Assembly: GCA_020635995.1 (NCBI GenBank)
Contig: JACJYS010000005.1
Location: 124,001 to 188,000 of the forward strand
DNA length: 64,000 nucleotides
Direction of reading: 5' to 3'
Source of the DNA: Chitinophagales bacterium
GTDB lineage: Bacteria > Bacteroidota > Bacteroidia > Chitinophagales > UBA8649
The translations under genes and the position numbers were made by a program. The notes beneath the pieces were generated by a model. It did not search any database, was not told the origin of the DNA, and worked only from the letters and a program-made list of their open reading frames with translations. Shown here one piece after another: positions 18,143-26,259 of this stretch (position 1 is its first letter; every line of letters begins with the position of its first letter).

Positions 18143-19927
18143 CTAAAACCCGTAACCTTTCTGCTTATAAGCAAATTCAGCTACTTTTCTGCGTTCGTCT
18201 TTTACATTTATGTTGTAACGTTTTGTTAGCAGTCCCAATAAATATCTGTTGGTAGATTTGCTGAAACCTGTGGCGTAAGCGTCTATAATTTCATTTCCTG
18301 CTTTACGCACTATTTCTAAAGCATCGTACAAATATACTTTAAGCATACTTTCTATAGCTTCAATTTTATCTTGGCTTACCAGCTTATTTTCTTTTAGCTT
18401 TAAATACCGCATATACATAGCTTCTGCTAAATATCCTTCTGCTAAAATTCTTGATAAATTCATTACAATTTCTTGCTCATCTACCAATTTTTTGCCTAAA
18501 GTTTTGCCCGCATCTGCCGATAATAATAAGAAAGCAGCCTTTAAATTGGCTATCATTTTTGTTTCATTAGCTTCGCTAAAAGGCATAGCGTTTGACAATA
18601 GTAAACTTGGTATTTTTTTGCCTGCTGTTACTAAATTTATTTCTTTAGTTTTTAAGTGTCTTTTTGTTAATTCTGCCACAGAAAGCATACGGTTTATTTC
18701 GTTAGTGCCTTCGTAAATTCGGGTAATTCGGTTATCTCTAAAGCCCATTTCTATACCACTTTCTACACTGTAGCCCATGCCACCAAATATTTGTATGGTT
18801 TCGTCCAGCACAAAATTGGTATTTTCCGATGATTTTACTTTTAAAATTGAACATTCTACCGCAAATTCTCTTAAAGCTTCCACTTTGGCTTCGCTTTCTG
18901 TTTTTCCACCGGCTTTAAGTTCTTCTGTTTTTAAGTCAATATTTCTACCTACTTGATACACAGCCGATTCGCAAGCAAAAGTGTTGACCATCATAGTGGC
19001 AATTTTATCTTTAATAACGCCAAAATTGGCTATTTCTGTATCAAATTGTTTGCGTTCTAAAGCATATCCTACAGCCTTATTTATGGCAAATTTGCTTCCT
19101 CCTGTAGTGCCTGCCGCTAATTTTATTCTACCGGAGTTTAATATGTTTAAAGCTATTTTAAATCCGTCTTGTCTTTTGCCTAATAAATTTTCTTTGGGTA
19201 CAGGGCAATCGTTAAAAAATACCTGAACAGTAGAAGAACCTTTTATACCCATTTTCTTTTCTTCTGCTCCAAGTGTTATTCCTCCAAAAGCTTTTTCTAC
19301 AATGAAAGCACTTAATTTTTCATCATTATCTATTTTGGCAAAAACAATAAATAAATCGGCAAATCCACCGTTGGTAATCCACATTTTTTGTCCGTTAAGC
19401 ATATAATGTGTGCCGGCTTCATTTAGCACGGCTTTAGTTTTGCCTGAGTTAGCATCGCTGCCTGCACCGGGTTCTGTTAAACAATAAGATGCTTTTAATT
19501 GTGCAGAAGCTACACCTGGCAAATATTTGTCTTTTTGTTCTTCAGTGCCGTAATAAACTATTGGCAATGAGCCTATTGAAGTTTGAGCTCCTATGGTTGT
19601 AGCAAAAGAAAAACCTTGTGCTGTAGCTTCGGAAAAAATTAATCCGGTGTTAAAATCTAAATTTATTCCACCTCTTTTTTCGCTTATAGCTACACCGCAC
19701 AAACCCAATTCGGCAGATTTTTCTAATATTCTTTCTACTTCTTTTCTATCATTTTCATCAGTAGCATAAAGCTCTTTTCCTCTTTTGGTCATTGGTTCTT
19801 GTATTTCTTGTACACAAAAATCAATAATCATTTTTTTAATCATTTTTTGTTCTTCAGTAAATTCTTCCGGAACAAAAGCTTCTTTGTAATTACCTGCTTT
19901 TTCTATAAATGAGCAACCTTTTACCAT
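18143..19927 (-). CDS. Acyl-CoA dehydrogenase (long form, VLCAD/ACAD9-like)
   Basis: FAD-dependent first step of fatty acid beta-oxidation. 594 residues: N-terminal helices (about 20-140), beta domain with signature YCLTEPGAGSDA (148-159) and KMWITNGG (181-188), C-terminal helical domain with signature QIFGGMGYSVESGIEMGFRD and IYEGTNEI, where Glu406 is the candidate catalytic base. About 170 further residues form an extra helical domain, as in the membrane-associated VLCAD/ACAD9 type. No other beta-oxidation genes are adjacent. Confidence 0.93.
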   Translation of the reverse strand: MVKGCSFIEKAGNYKEAFVPEEFTEEQKMIKKMIIDFCVQEIQEPMTKRGKELYATDENDRKEVERILEKSAELGLCGVAISEKRGGINLDFNTGLIFSEATAQGFSFATTIGAQTSIGSLPIVYYGTEEQKDKYLPGVASAQLKASYCLTEPGAGSDANSGKTKAVLNEAGTHYMLNGQKMWITNGGFADLFIVFAKIDNDEKLSAFIVEKAFGGITLGAEEKKMGIKGSSTVQVFFNDCPVPKENLLGKRQDGFKIALNILNSGRIKLAAGTTGGSKFAINKAVGYALERKQFDTEIANFGVIKDKIATMMVNTFACESAVYQVGRNIDLKTEELKAGGKTESEAKVEALREFAVECSILKVKSSENTNFVLDETIQIFGGMGYSVESGIEMGFRDNRITRIYEGTNEINRMLSVAELTKRHLKTKEINLVTAGKKIPSLLLSNAMPFSEANETKMIANLKAAFLLLSADAGKTLGKKLVDEQEIVMNLSRILAEGYLAEAMYMRYLKLKENKLVSQDKIEAIESMLKVYLYDALEIVRKAGNEIIDAYATGFSKSTNRYLLGLLTKRYNINVKDERRKVAEFAYKQKGYGF

Positions 19928-19947
19928 AATTATATTCTTATTTTAGG

Positions 19948-19955
19948 CAAAGATA
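19948..19955 (-). promoter_or_regulatory. -7 box for acyl-CoA dehydrogenase
   Basis: TATCTTTG on the minus strand matches TAnnTTTG, about 20 bp before the ATG at 19927. A perfect palindrome CAATGC-TT-GCATTG lies just upstream at 19968-19981 in the shared divergent region and may be an operator. Confidence 0.45.
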
Positions 19956-20013
19956 AATAAAATAATGCAATGCTTGCATTGTATTTTTAATGAGCTAAAA
20001 TAATTTTATCTAT

Positions 20014-20021
20014 TATCTTTG
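20014..20021 (+). promoter_or_regulatory. Putative -7 box for the 20024 gene
   Basis: TATCTTTG on the plus strand. It ends only three bases before the TTG start at 20024, so either the transcript is leaderless, the start is later, or this box is fortuitous. Confidence 0.25.
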
Positions 20022-20023
20022 AT

Positions 20024-20572
20024 TTGCTGAAAAATAAATTTAGACATATAATTGCTTTGCTGCTATTGGTAGGTATGTTAATGCCTTCATTGCTTTTTAT
20101 TTTCTCATACAATATACAACAGAAGAAAATAAAAAGAGAAGTAAAAAAGATGATGATAGCCGGTATTCCATTAAAAGAACTGGTTCATTTTCAGTTTGAT
20201 ATGAATGATGCAGCGTTTCAAAAATTAGAATGGGAACACAGTAGAGAGTTTGAGTATAATCATAAAATGTATGATATAGTTAAAGCCGATACAGTAGGAA
20301 ATTTGGTTACGTATATCTGTTTTCCAGATAAACAAGAAACAGCTTTAAATGCAAAATTCAGAAAGCATTTAAACGATTTTTATGCTAATAATGCCGACCA
20401 AGAAAATAGCAATAAAAGGCTAAATAATTTTATCAACGGTTTTTATTGTAGTCATATTTCCTTTATTTATCAATGCTACCCTAATATTCATTTGGAAAAA
20501 ATAGGGTTTTATGCTCAAAAATTATCTTTAGTTTATTTAGATATAGAAGGTCCTCCACCTCGTTTTTCGTAA
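20024..20572 (+). CDS. Hypothetical membrane-anchored protein upstream of TonB receptor
   Basis: A 182-residue protein with one N-terminal hydrophobic segment (about 9-30, HIIALLLLVGMLMPSLLFIF) and a polar periplasmic or lumenal remainder, ending EGPPPRFS. No recognised domain. The start is uncertain: TTG at 20024 is the only one that keeps the whole membrane segment. It precedes the TonB-dependent receptor by 69 bp on the same strand and is probably cotranscribed, so a role in the same uptake process is plausible. Divergent from the acyl-CoA dehydrogenase. Confidence 0.6.
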   Translation: MLKNKFRHIIALLLLVGMLMPSLLFIFSYNIQQKKIKREVKKMMIAGIPLKELVHFQFDMNDAAFQKLEWEHSREFEYNHKMYDIVKADTVGNLVTYICFPDKQETALNAKFRKHLNDFYANNADQENSNKRLNNFINGFYCSHISFIYQCYPNIHLEKIGFYAQKLSLVYLDIEGPPPRFS

Positions 20573-20641
20573 ATTATTTTTTGATATAGAATGTGTCTTT
20601 TTCATAGGCACAAATTATTTATTAATACCAAAATAAAATTT

Positions 20642-23044
20642 ATGAAAAATATAATGGTGTGGTTTGCTGTACTATGTAGTATAGTTATGGCAAACGCACA
20701 AACAATAACAATAAAAAACAATGCAAACGAGCCATTGGAAATGGCAACGGTTTCCAGTCATACGCCTAATTTAAGCGTAACTACCAATAAAAACGGTAAA
20801 GCAGATATTTCGGCTTTTAAAGGAGTAGAAAAAATAGAAGTGCGTATGCTTGGCTATGAAACAATAAGGACTTCATACACTAAGCTTAGTGCTAAAAACT
20901 TCAATTTGCAGTTAAATGAATCGGCTTTTAATTTGCAAAGTGTAGTGGTAAGTGCTTCTAAATGGGAGCAAGACATTAGAGATGTTCCCGTTAAAATTGA
21001 GAAAATTGACATGAAAGAAGTTGCTTTGCAAAATCCACAAACAGCTGCAGATATGTTGGCTACAAGCGGTAAAGTATTTATTCAAAAAAGCCAGCAAGGT
21101 GGCGGTAGCCCTATGATTAGAGGTTTTGCTACCAATAGGCTTATTTATACGGTGGACGGTGTGAGAATGAATACGGCTATTTTTAGAGGAGGAAACATTC
21201 AAAATGTTATCAATTTAGATAATTTCTCTACAGAAAGTTTAGAAGTGCTTTTTGGGCCCGGTTCTGTTATGTACGGTAGCGATGCCATAGGTGGTGTTAT
21301 GGCTTTTAAAACACTAACGCCACAATTAAGTACAGATGATAAACCAAATGTAAATGGGAGTGCTTTATTTCGTTTTGCTTCTGCTAATACTGAAAAAACA
21401 GGACATTTTGATGTAAATGTAGGTTTTAAAAAATGGGCTATGCTTACCAGTATTTCTTATTCAGATTTTGACGATTTACGACAAGGAAGCAAAGGCCCGG
21501 ATGAGTATGTTAAGCCCTATCATGTAGAAAGAATAGACAGCCAAGATGTGGTGGTAACGCAAAAAGATAAACTGCTACAAGTGCCTACGGCATATTCTCA
21601 GTTTAATATTATGCAAAAAGTGCGTTATAAGCCTACGGAATATGTAGATATTCAATATGGTTTTCATTATTCTGCTACATCTTCTTATGGTAGATATGAT
21701 AGACATAACCGTATGCGTAATGGTTTACCACGCTATGCCGAGTGGGATTATGGCCCTCAAAAATGGATGATGAATATGTTATCTATTGAATATAGCAAAG
21801 CAACGGTTGCTTTTGATAAGGTGGCGTTTCGTTTTGCCCATCAGTTGTTTGAAGAAAGCCGTATAGACCGTTCTTTAAATAAAGATGATAGAACTACAAA
21901 TGCCGAGAAGGTAAATGCTTACTCTGTAAACTTAGATTTAGTGAAAAAAATAAAAGAGAAAAACACCTTATTTTATGGTGTGGAGTATGTTTATGACAAA
22001 GTAAAATCTACAGGAGAAATAACAGACATAAGCACCAATGAAACAGTGGCAGGTCCTGCAAGGTATCCGCAGTCAAGCTGGCAAAGTGTAGGTTTGTACA
22101 TAACTGATGAATACAGAGTATTGCCTAAATTAACTTTAACAGCGGGTTTGAGATACAATCATGTTATCATTGATTCAAAATTTGATACCAGCTTTTATTC
22201 CTTTCCTTTTACAGAAGCTAAAATTAGTAAAGGAGCATTGTCGGGTAGTTTAGGTTTGGCATATAAACCCATGTCAGATTTTGTTATCCATGCCAATTTT
22301 GGAACAGGATTTAGAGCTCCAAATGTTGATGATATAGGCAAAGTGTTTGATTCAGAACCGGGTGCTGTTACCGTGCCTAATCCAGGTTTGAAACCGGAAT
22401 ATGCTTATAATGTTGATTTGGGTTTAACCAAAATTTTTGCCGATAGAGTAAAAATTGACATTACAGGATATTACACCCGATTAAAAAATGCAATGGTTCG
22501 TAGAGATTTTACGCTTAATGGCGAAGATAGTATTATGTACCAAGGCACATTAAGTCAAGTGCAAGCTATACAAAATGCGGCTAAAGCCTATGTTTGGGGT
22601 ATTCAAGCTGGTATAGAAGTGAAATTGCCTTTAAATTTCTATGTTTCTTCCGATGTTAATATTCAAAAAGGAAAAGAAGAATTAGATAATGGCGATTTAA
22701 GTCCGCTACGTCATGCAGCACCATGGTTTGGTGTTTCGCGTTTAAAGTATAAATACAAAGGTTTGTTGTTGGAGTTAAATGCACAGTATTCAGGCGGTTT
22801 GTTTAACGACCAACTGGCAATGGAGGAAAGAGGCAAAACAGAAATTTATGCTATAGATGATGTGGGGCGTGCTTATTCTCCGGGGTGGTACACCTTAAAT
22901 TTTAAAGGAAGCTACCAAGTTAACAAGTATTTTATGATAAGTGCAGGTATAGAAAACCTAACAGATATAAGATACCGTACTTATAGTTCCGGTGTTTCTG
23001 CTCCGGGTAGAAATTTTATTATTACTGCTAAAACTATGTTTTAG
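20642..23044 (+). CDS. TonB-dependent receptor, haem/haemoglobin type
   Basis: Outer membrane active transporter of 800 residues. From the ATG at 20642 there is a good signal peptide (MKNIMVWFAVLCSIVMANAQ); an upstream in-frame ATG at 20591 would spoil it. Domains: carboxypeptidase-regulatory-like beta sandwich (about 20-95), plug (about 100-235, with SPMIRGFATNRLIYTVDGVR), and a 22-strand barrel ending NLTDIRYRTYSSGVSAPGRN and a final Phe. The plug wording is that of haemoglobin/haem and related receptors, but the ligand is inference. A strong terminator follows at once. Confidence 0.88.
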   Translation: MKNIMVWFAVLCSIVMANAQTITIKNNANEPLEMATVSSHTPNLSVTTNKNGKADISAFKGVEKIEVRMLGYETIRTSYTKLSAKNFNLQLNESAFNLQSVVVSASKWEQDIRDVPVKIEKIDMKEVALQNPQTAADMLATSGKVFIQKSQQGGGSPMIRGFATNRLIYTVDGVRMNTAIFRGGNIQNVINLDNFSTESLEVLFGPGSVMYGSDAIGGVMAFKTLTPQLSTDDKPNVNGSALFRFASANTEKTGHFDVNVGFKKWAMLTSISYSDFDDLRQGSKGPDEYVKPYHVERIDSQDVVVTQKDKLLQVPTAYSQFNIMQKVRYKPTEYVDIQYGFHYSATSSYGRYDRHNRMRNGLPRYAEWDYGPQKWMMNMLSIEYSKATVAFDKVAFRFAHQLFEESRIDRSLNKDDRTTNAEKVNAYSVNLDLVKKIKEKNTLFYGVEYVYDKVKSTGEITDISTNETVAGPARYPQSSWQSVGLYITDEYRVLPKLTLTAGLRYNHVIIDSKFDTSFYSFPFTEAKISKGALSGSLGLAYKPMSDFVIHANFGTGFRAPNVDDIGKVFDSEPGAVTVPNPGLKPEYAYNVDLGLTKIFADRVKIDITGYYTRLKNAMVRRDFTLNGEDSIMYQGTLSQVQAIQNAAKAYVWGIQAGIEVKLPLNFYVSSDVNIQKGKEELDNGDLSPLRHAAPWFGVSRLKYKYKGLLLELNAQYSGGLFNDQLAMEERGKTEIYAIDDVGRAYSPGWYTLNFKGSYQVNKYFMISAGIENLTDIRYRTYSSGVSAPGRNFIITAKTMF

Positions 23045-23059
23045 GATAATACAAAACCA

Positions 23060-23095
23060 AAGTTCCGAACTTTCTAAAAGTTCGGAACTTTTTTA
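23060..23095 (+). terminator. Terminator of the TonB receptor gene
   Basis: Fourteen-base perfect arms AAGTTCCGAACTTT and AAAGTTCGGAACTT around a CTA loop, then TTTTATT. It also supplies the last codons of a small minus-strand frame ending at 23074. Confidence 0.9.
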
Positions 23096-23274
23096 TTAGC
23101 ATCACCCCTTGGGCTTTTGCTATACTGCAAATCCTTAAAGTATATTTTATCAAACAACTTATCTAGGCCATCTTTGATAAACTCCAATTCATCTGGAATT
23201 TTATCTAAACTGATAACCGAGCTCAATGCTGGATAAAACCTGCGAGCTACTATGGGTGTATTTTGTTGTGGCAT
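23074..23274 (-). CDS. Small hypothetical ORF, probably a truncated remnant
   Basis: A 66-residue frame opening MPQQNTPIVARRFYPALSSV. The first ~58 residues look like the N-terminal part of a real protein (LEFIKDGLDKLFDKIYFKDLQ). The last eight residues are encoded by the hairpin of the receptor terminator, so the original C-terminus seems lost. It lies 31 bp downstream of the 23306-23641 gene on the same strand. No function assigned. Confidence 0.35.
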   Translation of the reverse strand: MPQQNTPIVARRFYPALSSVISLDKIPDELEFIKDGLDKLFDKIYFKDLQYSKSPRGDANKKVPNF

Positions 23275-23305
23275 TTTGTTTTATGTTTCTTTAAATGATT
23301 TGGTT

Positions 23306-23641
23306 TTAACTCTTAATAAAATCATACCACATTTGCAATATATCCCTGAAATCTTGCGTAGGTATTACTATTTCAGGGCTATTACTATCATATATATATA
23401 TACCACTTGGTGATACAATAGCCGACCCAAAATGACCACCAATATTGTCATCTGGAGTACTTCCACCAGATAAATAAAGATCACATAAAGCTATTCCATC
23501 AAGTAATATATCTTCATCTTCTCCTATTCTCATTAAAAACGTTGATAATTCAGGATGTCCATTAGTTATTAAAAAAGTATGTCTACTACCATTTCTTTTA
23601 TAAAAGTTAAGATTATATTGTTGTAATAATTGATAATTCAT
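23306..23641 (-). CDS. Hypothetical protein, orphan accessory gene
   Basis: A 111-residue acidic protein (MNYQLLQQYNLNFYKRNGSR...) with short beta-prone segments such as HFGSAIVSPSGIYIYDS and a C-terminal helix. No signal peptide, membrane segment or catalytic motif recognised. Size, acidity and setting among repeats would fit an orphan immunity-type or phage-derived protein, but this is speculation. Codon use is AT-rich like the host. Confidence 0.5.
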   Translation of the reverse strand: MNYQLLQQYNLNFYKRNGSRHTFLITNGHPELSTFLMRIGEDEDILLDGIALCDLYLSGGSTPDDNIGGHFGSAIVSPSGIYIYDSNSPEIVIPTQDFRDILQMWYDFIKS

Positions 23642-23826
23642 AAGTTAAATTTTACATTTGGATAAAAAGACCTATGGTTGCCATTTGGGTCAAAGATTAG
23701 CATTTTTTCCGTTTAGGGTCTCTCATAGAGGACTCTAAACCACACTTAAATTTACAAAATTGTTGCGTGAGACACGCACCATGGCGTAAAGATAAATGGC
23801 AAAAAAATGATACCAATTAGTATTAC

Positions 23827-23859
23827 ACTCGTGCCACAACTCCAAGTCGTGGCACGAGT
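23827..23859. repeat. Hairpin repeat in the 23.65-23.9 kb spacer
   Basis: Perfect 11-base arms ACTCGTGCCAC and GTGGCACGAGT around an 11-base loop. The 254-bp spacer also holds a CGTGAGACACGCACCATGGCG-like stretch near 23774 and no gene. Confidence 0.7.
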
Positions 23860-23861
23860 AC

Positions 23862-23880
23862 TTTTAAAACCGAAGTTCGG
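23862..23880 (-). terminator. Weak terminator of the AttH-prenyl synthase gene
   Basis: On the minus strand CCGAACTTCGG (a five-base stem) is followed by TTTTAAAAG, 16 bp after the stop of the fusion gene. Its GTTCGGAA wording echoes the receptor terminator at 23060-23090. Confidence 0.45.
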
Positions 23881-23895
23881 AATTTTTCTTTGAAA

Positions 23896-26166
23896 TTAAT
23901 AATGCCTATCTAACACATACCAGCTAAAGGCACGTAGGTTTAGTTTCACCATAGAATCTCTTACCATAGGGTCTAAAATTCTCCAAGCGTTATTTAAAAT
24001 GGTTTGGGCTTCTTCTACACAATCGTCAAGTGCATTTACTTTATCTAATAAGTCAACAGCTTCTTTTATTAAAGCTATATCACTCGTTTTTGCCTGAATG
24101 ATTTCCCAAAGTCTTTGTCTATCCTTTTTTTCTAATTTAGACATAGCTTTGGCAACGGGATAAGTAATTTTTCCTGCGGTTATATCTTCGCCTTTGGTTT
24201 TTAAACCATCTTTAAAACCTCTTAAATTTAAGGTGTCATCTATTATTTGAAAAGAAATTCCTAATGCTTCATAATAATCTCCTAAACCTTTAATTTGTTC
24301 TTCTGTTCCTTTGCCTAAAATAACGCCTATTTGTGCTAAATAGCTTGCCGGAGCGGCAGATTTTAAACGGTGTATGCCTATTATTCTATTTTGTAGTAAA
24401 TCTCCTTTGCCATTTTCTACCACATCGTCCATCATATAGTCAAGTCCGTGTATATCCATAGCTTGCCCTGAGTGAGCGGCACGTAAAGCTTCAAAATATA
24501 AATTGTAAATACGCAACTTTTTATCATCTTCAAGTTCATCAGCTTGATAAATAACTATTTGACCAATAAAATAACACGCACTACCTGCGTTAATTGCAAT
24601 GGCTTCATTATACATTTTATGACAGCTCGGGCCACCTCTTCTTACATCAGATTTATCTTCTACATCATCTACTATTAATGAACCTACGTGCATAAGCTCT
24701 GGCAAAGCCAGCCAATCTATAGCTCGTTGAGAATTGCCACCCACTATATCGCAACACGCCAAAGCGGCATAGCTTCGCCAAGATTTTCCTCCTCTATCTA
24801 TAATACTTCTTATCGGTTCAATTAATGCTTTTGAATATTGTTCATTATCAATATACTCGGCATAATGAACTTGGTCTTTTTTAGAAATTAACTCAGTTAA
24901 TTTTTCATTATCAGGGTTTTTAGGTAGAATTTTCTTTACCGATTTTATCGTTTCACGGCTTACTATTTTAAAAAATTCTTCAAGGTTAGTTGAACTTTCA
25001 AAGCCACTGCGTTCTACAAAACCAGGACCCTCAATTTTTTCTCCTTTTATAGAACCTTTTACCTTTACACTGCCCTCCCAAAATGCCGGTTTTGAAATAA
25101 CAGTAGCAAACTCTTGATGAGGAAAATCGGCTTCTGCTTCAATATATAAATCCAATTCTGGGGCTTCTAAAATCCAATCGGTAGGGTAATCGTTAAAAGT
25201 TCGGGTACTTGTCCAAACTTCCTTGGTTTTTGGATAGAGCTTAAAATTATTAATTTGAGTTCTATTGCCTTCTTTATCTATAAAAATTAAGTAAGAACCA
25301 CAACCATCTTTTGTTTTATTATCTATTAAATCATAAGCGGTAAATTCACAGCCGTTTGTTAGCTGAGATGAAATCCAGTTCCAAGCCACATCTTTGCTTA
25401 TCCCAAGTTCGCTTTTATCTTGTTCTTCTTCTTTTCTGTGGCAACCAAATTCGTGGTCGTACCAAGCAGATTGGTTTTTAAATTCATATTTTTCTCCTTT
25501 AATAGTAAAACTACCGGAAGCATCATTTCGCGGAATAAAATAATAGAACATATCTTCTGCCGAAACACCAAAAACTACTCCATTTTCTCCGTGTCTTGTT
25601 ACCGGTTTTTTAGGTGTAAAATCCATTTTAAAAGATAAATCATGCTCATCATCATTAAGGACTAAAGAATAGGAATTTTCATTGTTTTTAATAAAAATAT
25701 TATCATCAAATTTTAGATGTAATTTATCTAAGTTTACAATAATTTTTTGCTGAAATAATCTATCGGGATAAGGAACATTACCTTTTTCTAACATTTCAAT
25801 AGCCGCTTTTCGTATGCGTTCATCTTTTACTATTTCTCCTTTTCTAAGTCTTTCTAATCCTATTTCGGGAGCTTTTTGGTCTATGAGAGAATTAGCATAG
25901 TATTTTTTCTCATCTTTATCTATTATTGCCCAAGTTATAGAATGAGCATAATTGGCTTTTTTGGTTTCCTCATTGTAGCTTACAAATTTCCTAAAGAAAG
26001 AAGCAAAAACAGAAAAGTTTCTGCCTGTTATAGTGGTAATATGACTGTTAATGTACCACCATTCTGTTGTAGAACTATTGTGCGGTAAGTCATGTACATT
26101 CAAATCAATATTGCCTTCAAGAGGCCAATCTTTAGGTCTTGTAAAGTTTTGATGAAGAGTTTTCAA
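23896..26166 (-). CDS. AttH/CrtC-like domain fused to prenyl diphosphate synthase
   Basis: A 756-residue two-enzyme fusion without signal peptide. Residues 1 to about 395 match the AttH/CrtC (hydroxyneurosporene synthase-like, double lipocalin) fold: STTEWWYINSH at 32-42 and AWYDHEFG at 234-241. Residues from about 400 form an all-helical isoprenyl diphosphate synthase: GGKSWRS (459-465), first aspartate motif D500-D501-V-E-D504 followed by RRGGPSCH, and FQIIDDTLNL with D643, D644 and Asn647. The DDxxN form and the wording resemble eukaryote-like (type III) GGPP synthases. The synthase would condense IPP with an allylic diphosphate; the N-terminal domain may hydrate or cyclise an isoprenoid product. 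No other terpenoid gene is nearby. Divergent from nhaC. Domain calls are firm; combined function is inference. Confidence 0.85.
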   Translation of the reverse strand: MKTLHQNFTRPKDWPLEGNIDLNVHDLPHNSSTTEWWYINSHITTITGRNFSVFASFFRKFVSYNEETKKANYAHSITWAIIDKDEKKYYANSLIDQKAPEIGLERLRKGEIVKDERIRKAAIEMLEKGNVPYPDRLFQQKIIVNLDKLHLKFDDNIFIKNNENSYSLVLNDDEHDLSFKMDFTPKKPVTRHGENGVVFGVSAEDMFYYFIPRNDASGSFTIKGEKYEFKNQSAWYDHEFGCHRKEEEQDKSELGISKDVAWNWISSQLTNGCEFTAYDLIDNKTKDGCGSYLIFIDKEGNRTQINNFKLYPKTKEVWTSTRTFNDYPTDWILEAPELDLYIEAEADFPHQEFATVISKPAFWEGSVKVKGSIKGEKIEGPGFVERSGFESSTNLEEFFKIVSRETIKSVKKILPKNPDNEKLTELISKKDQVHYAEYIDNEQYSKALIEPIRSIIDRGGKSWRSYAALACCDIVGGNSQRAIDWLALPELMHVGSLIVDDVEDKSDVRRGGPSCHKMYNEAIAINAGSACYFIGQIVIYQADELEDDKKLRIYNLYFEALRAAHSGQAMDIHGLDYMMDDVVENGKGDLLQNRIIGIHRLKSAAPASYLAQIGVILGKGTEEQIKGLGDYYEALGISFQIIDDTLNLRGFKDGLKTKGEDITAGKITYPVAKAMSKLEKKDRQRLWEIIQAKTSDIALIKEAVDLLDKVNALDDCVEEAQTILNNAWRILDPMVRDSMVKLNLRAFSWYVLDRHY

Positions 26167-26259
26167 AGTTTTAGTTTTAAAAAGAGTTTCCGAATATACA
26201 GTTATAAGTCATTAATTTAAAAGCAATGCAGGAAATAAATGTTTTTTTAAGAAAAAATA

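Noticed and set aside
24215..24245. Asn in the second aspartate motif (DDTLN) as a sign of a dead prenyl synthase
   Set aside because: Eukaryote-like GGPP synthases normally carry DDxxN at this place, so the site is likely functional.
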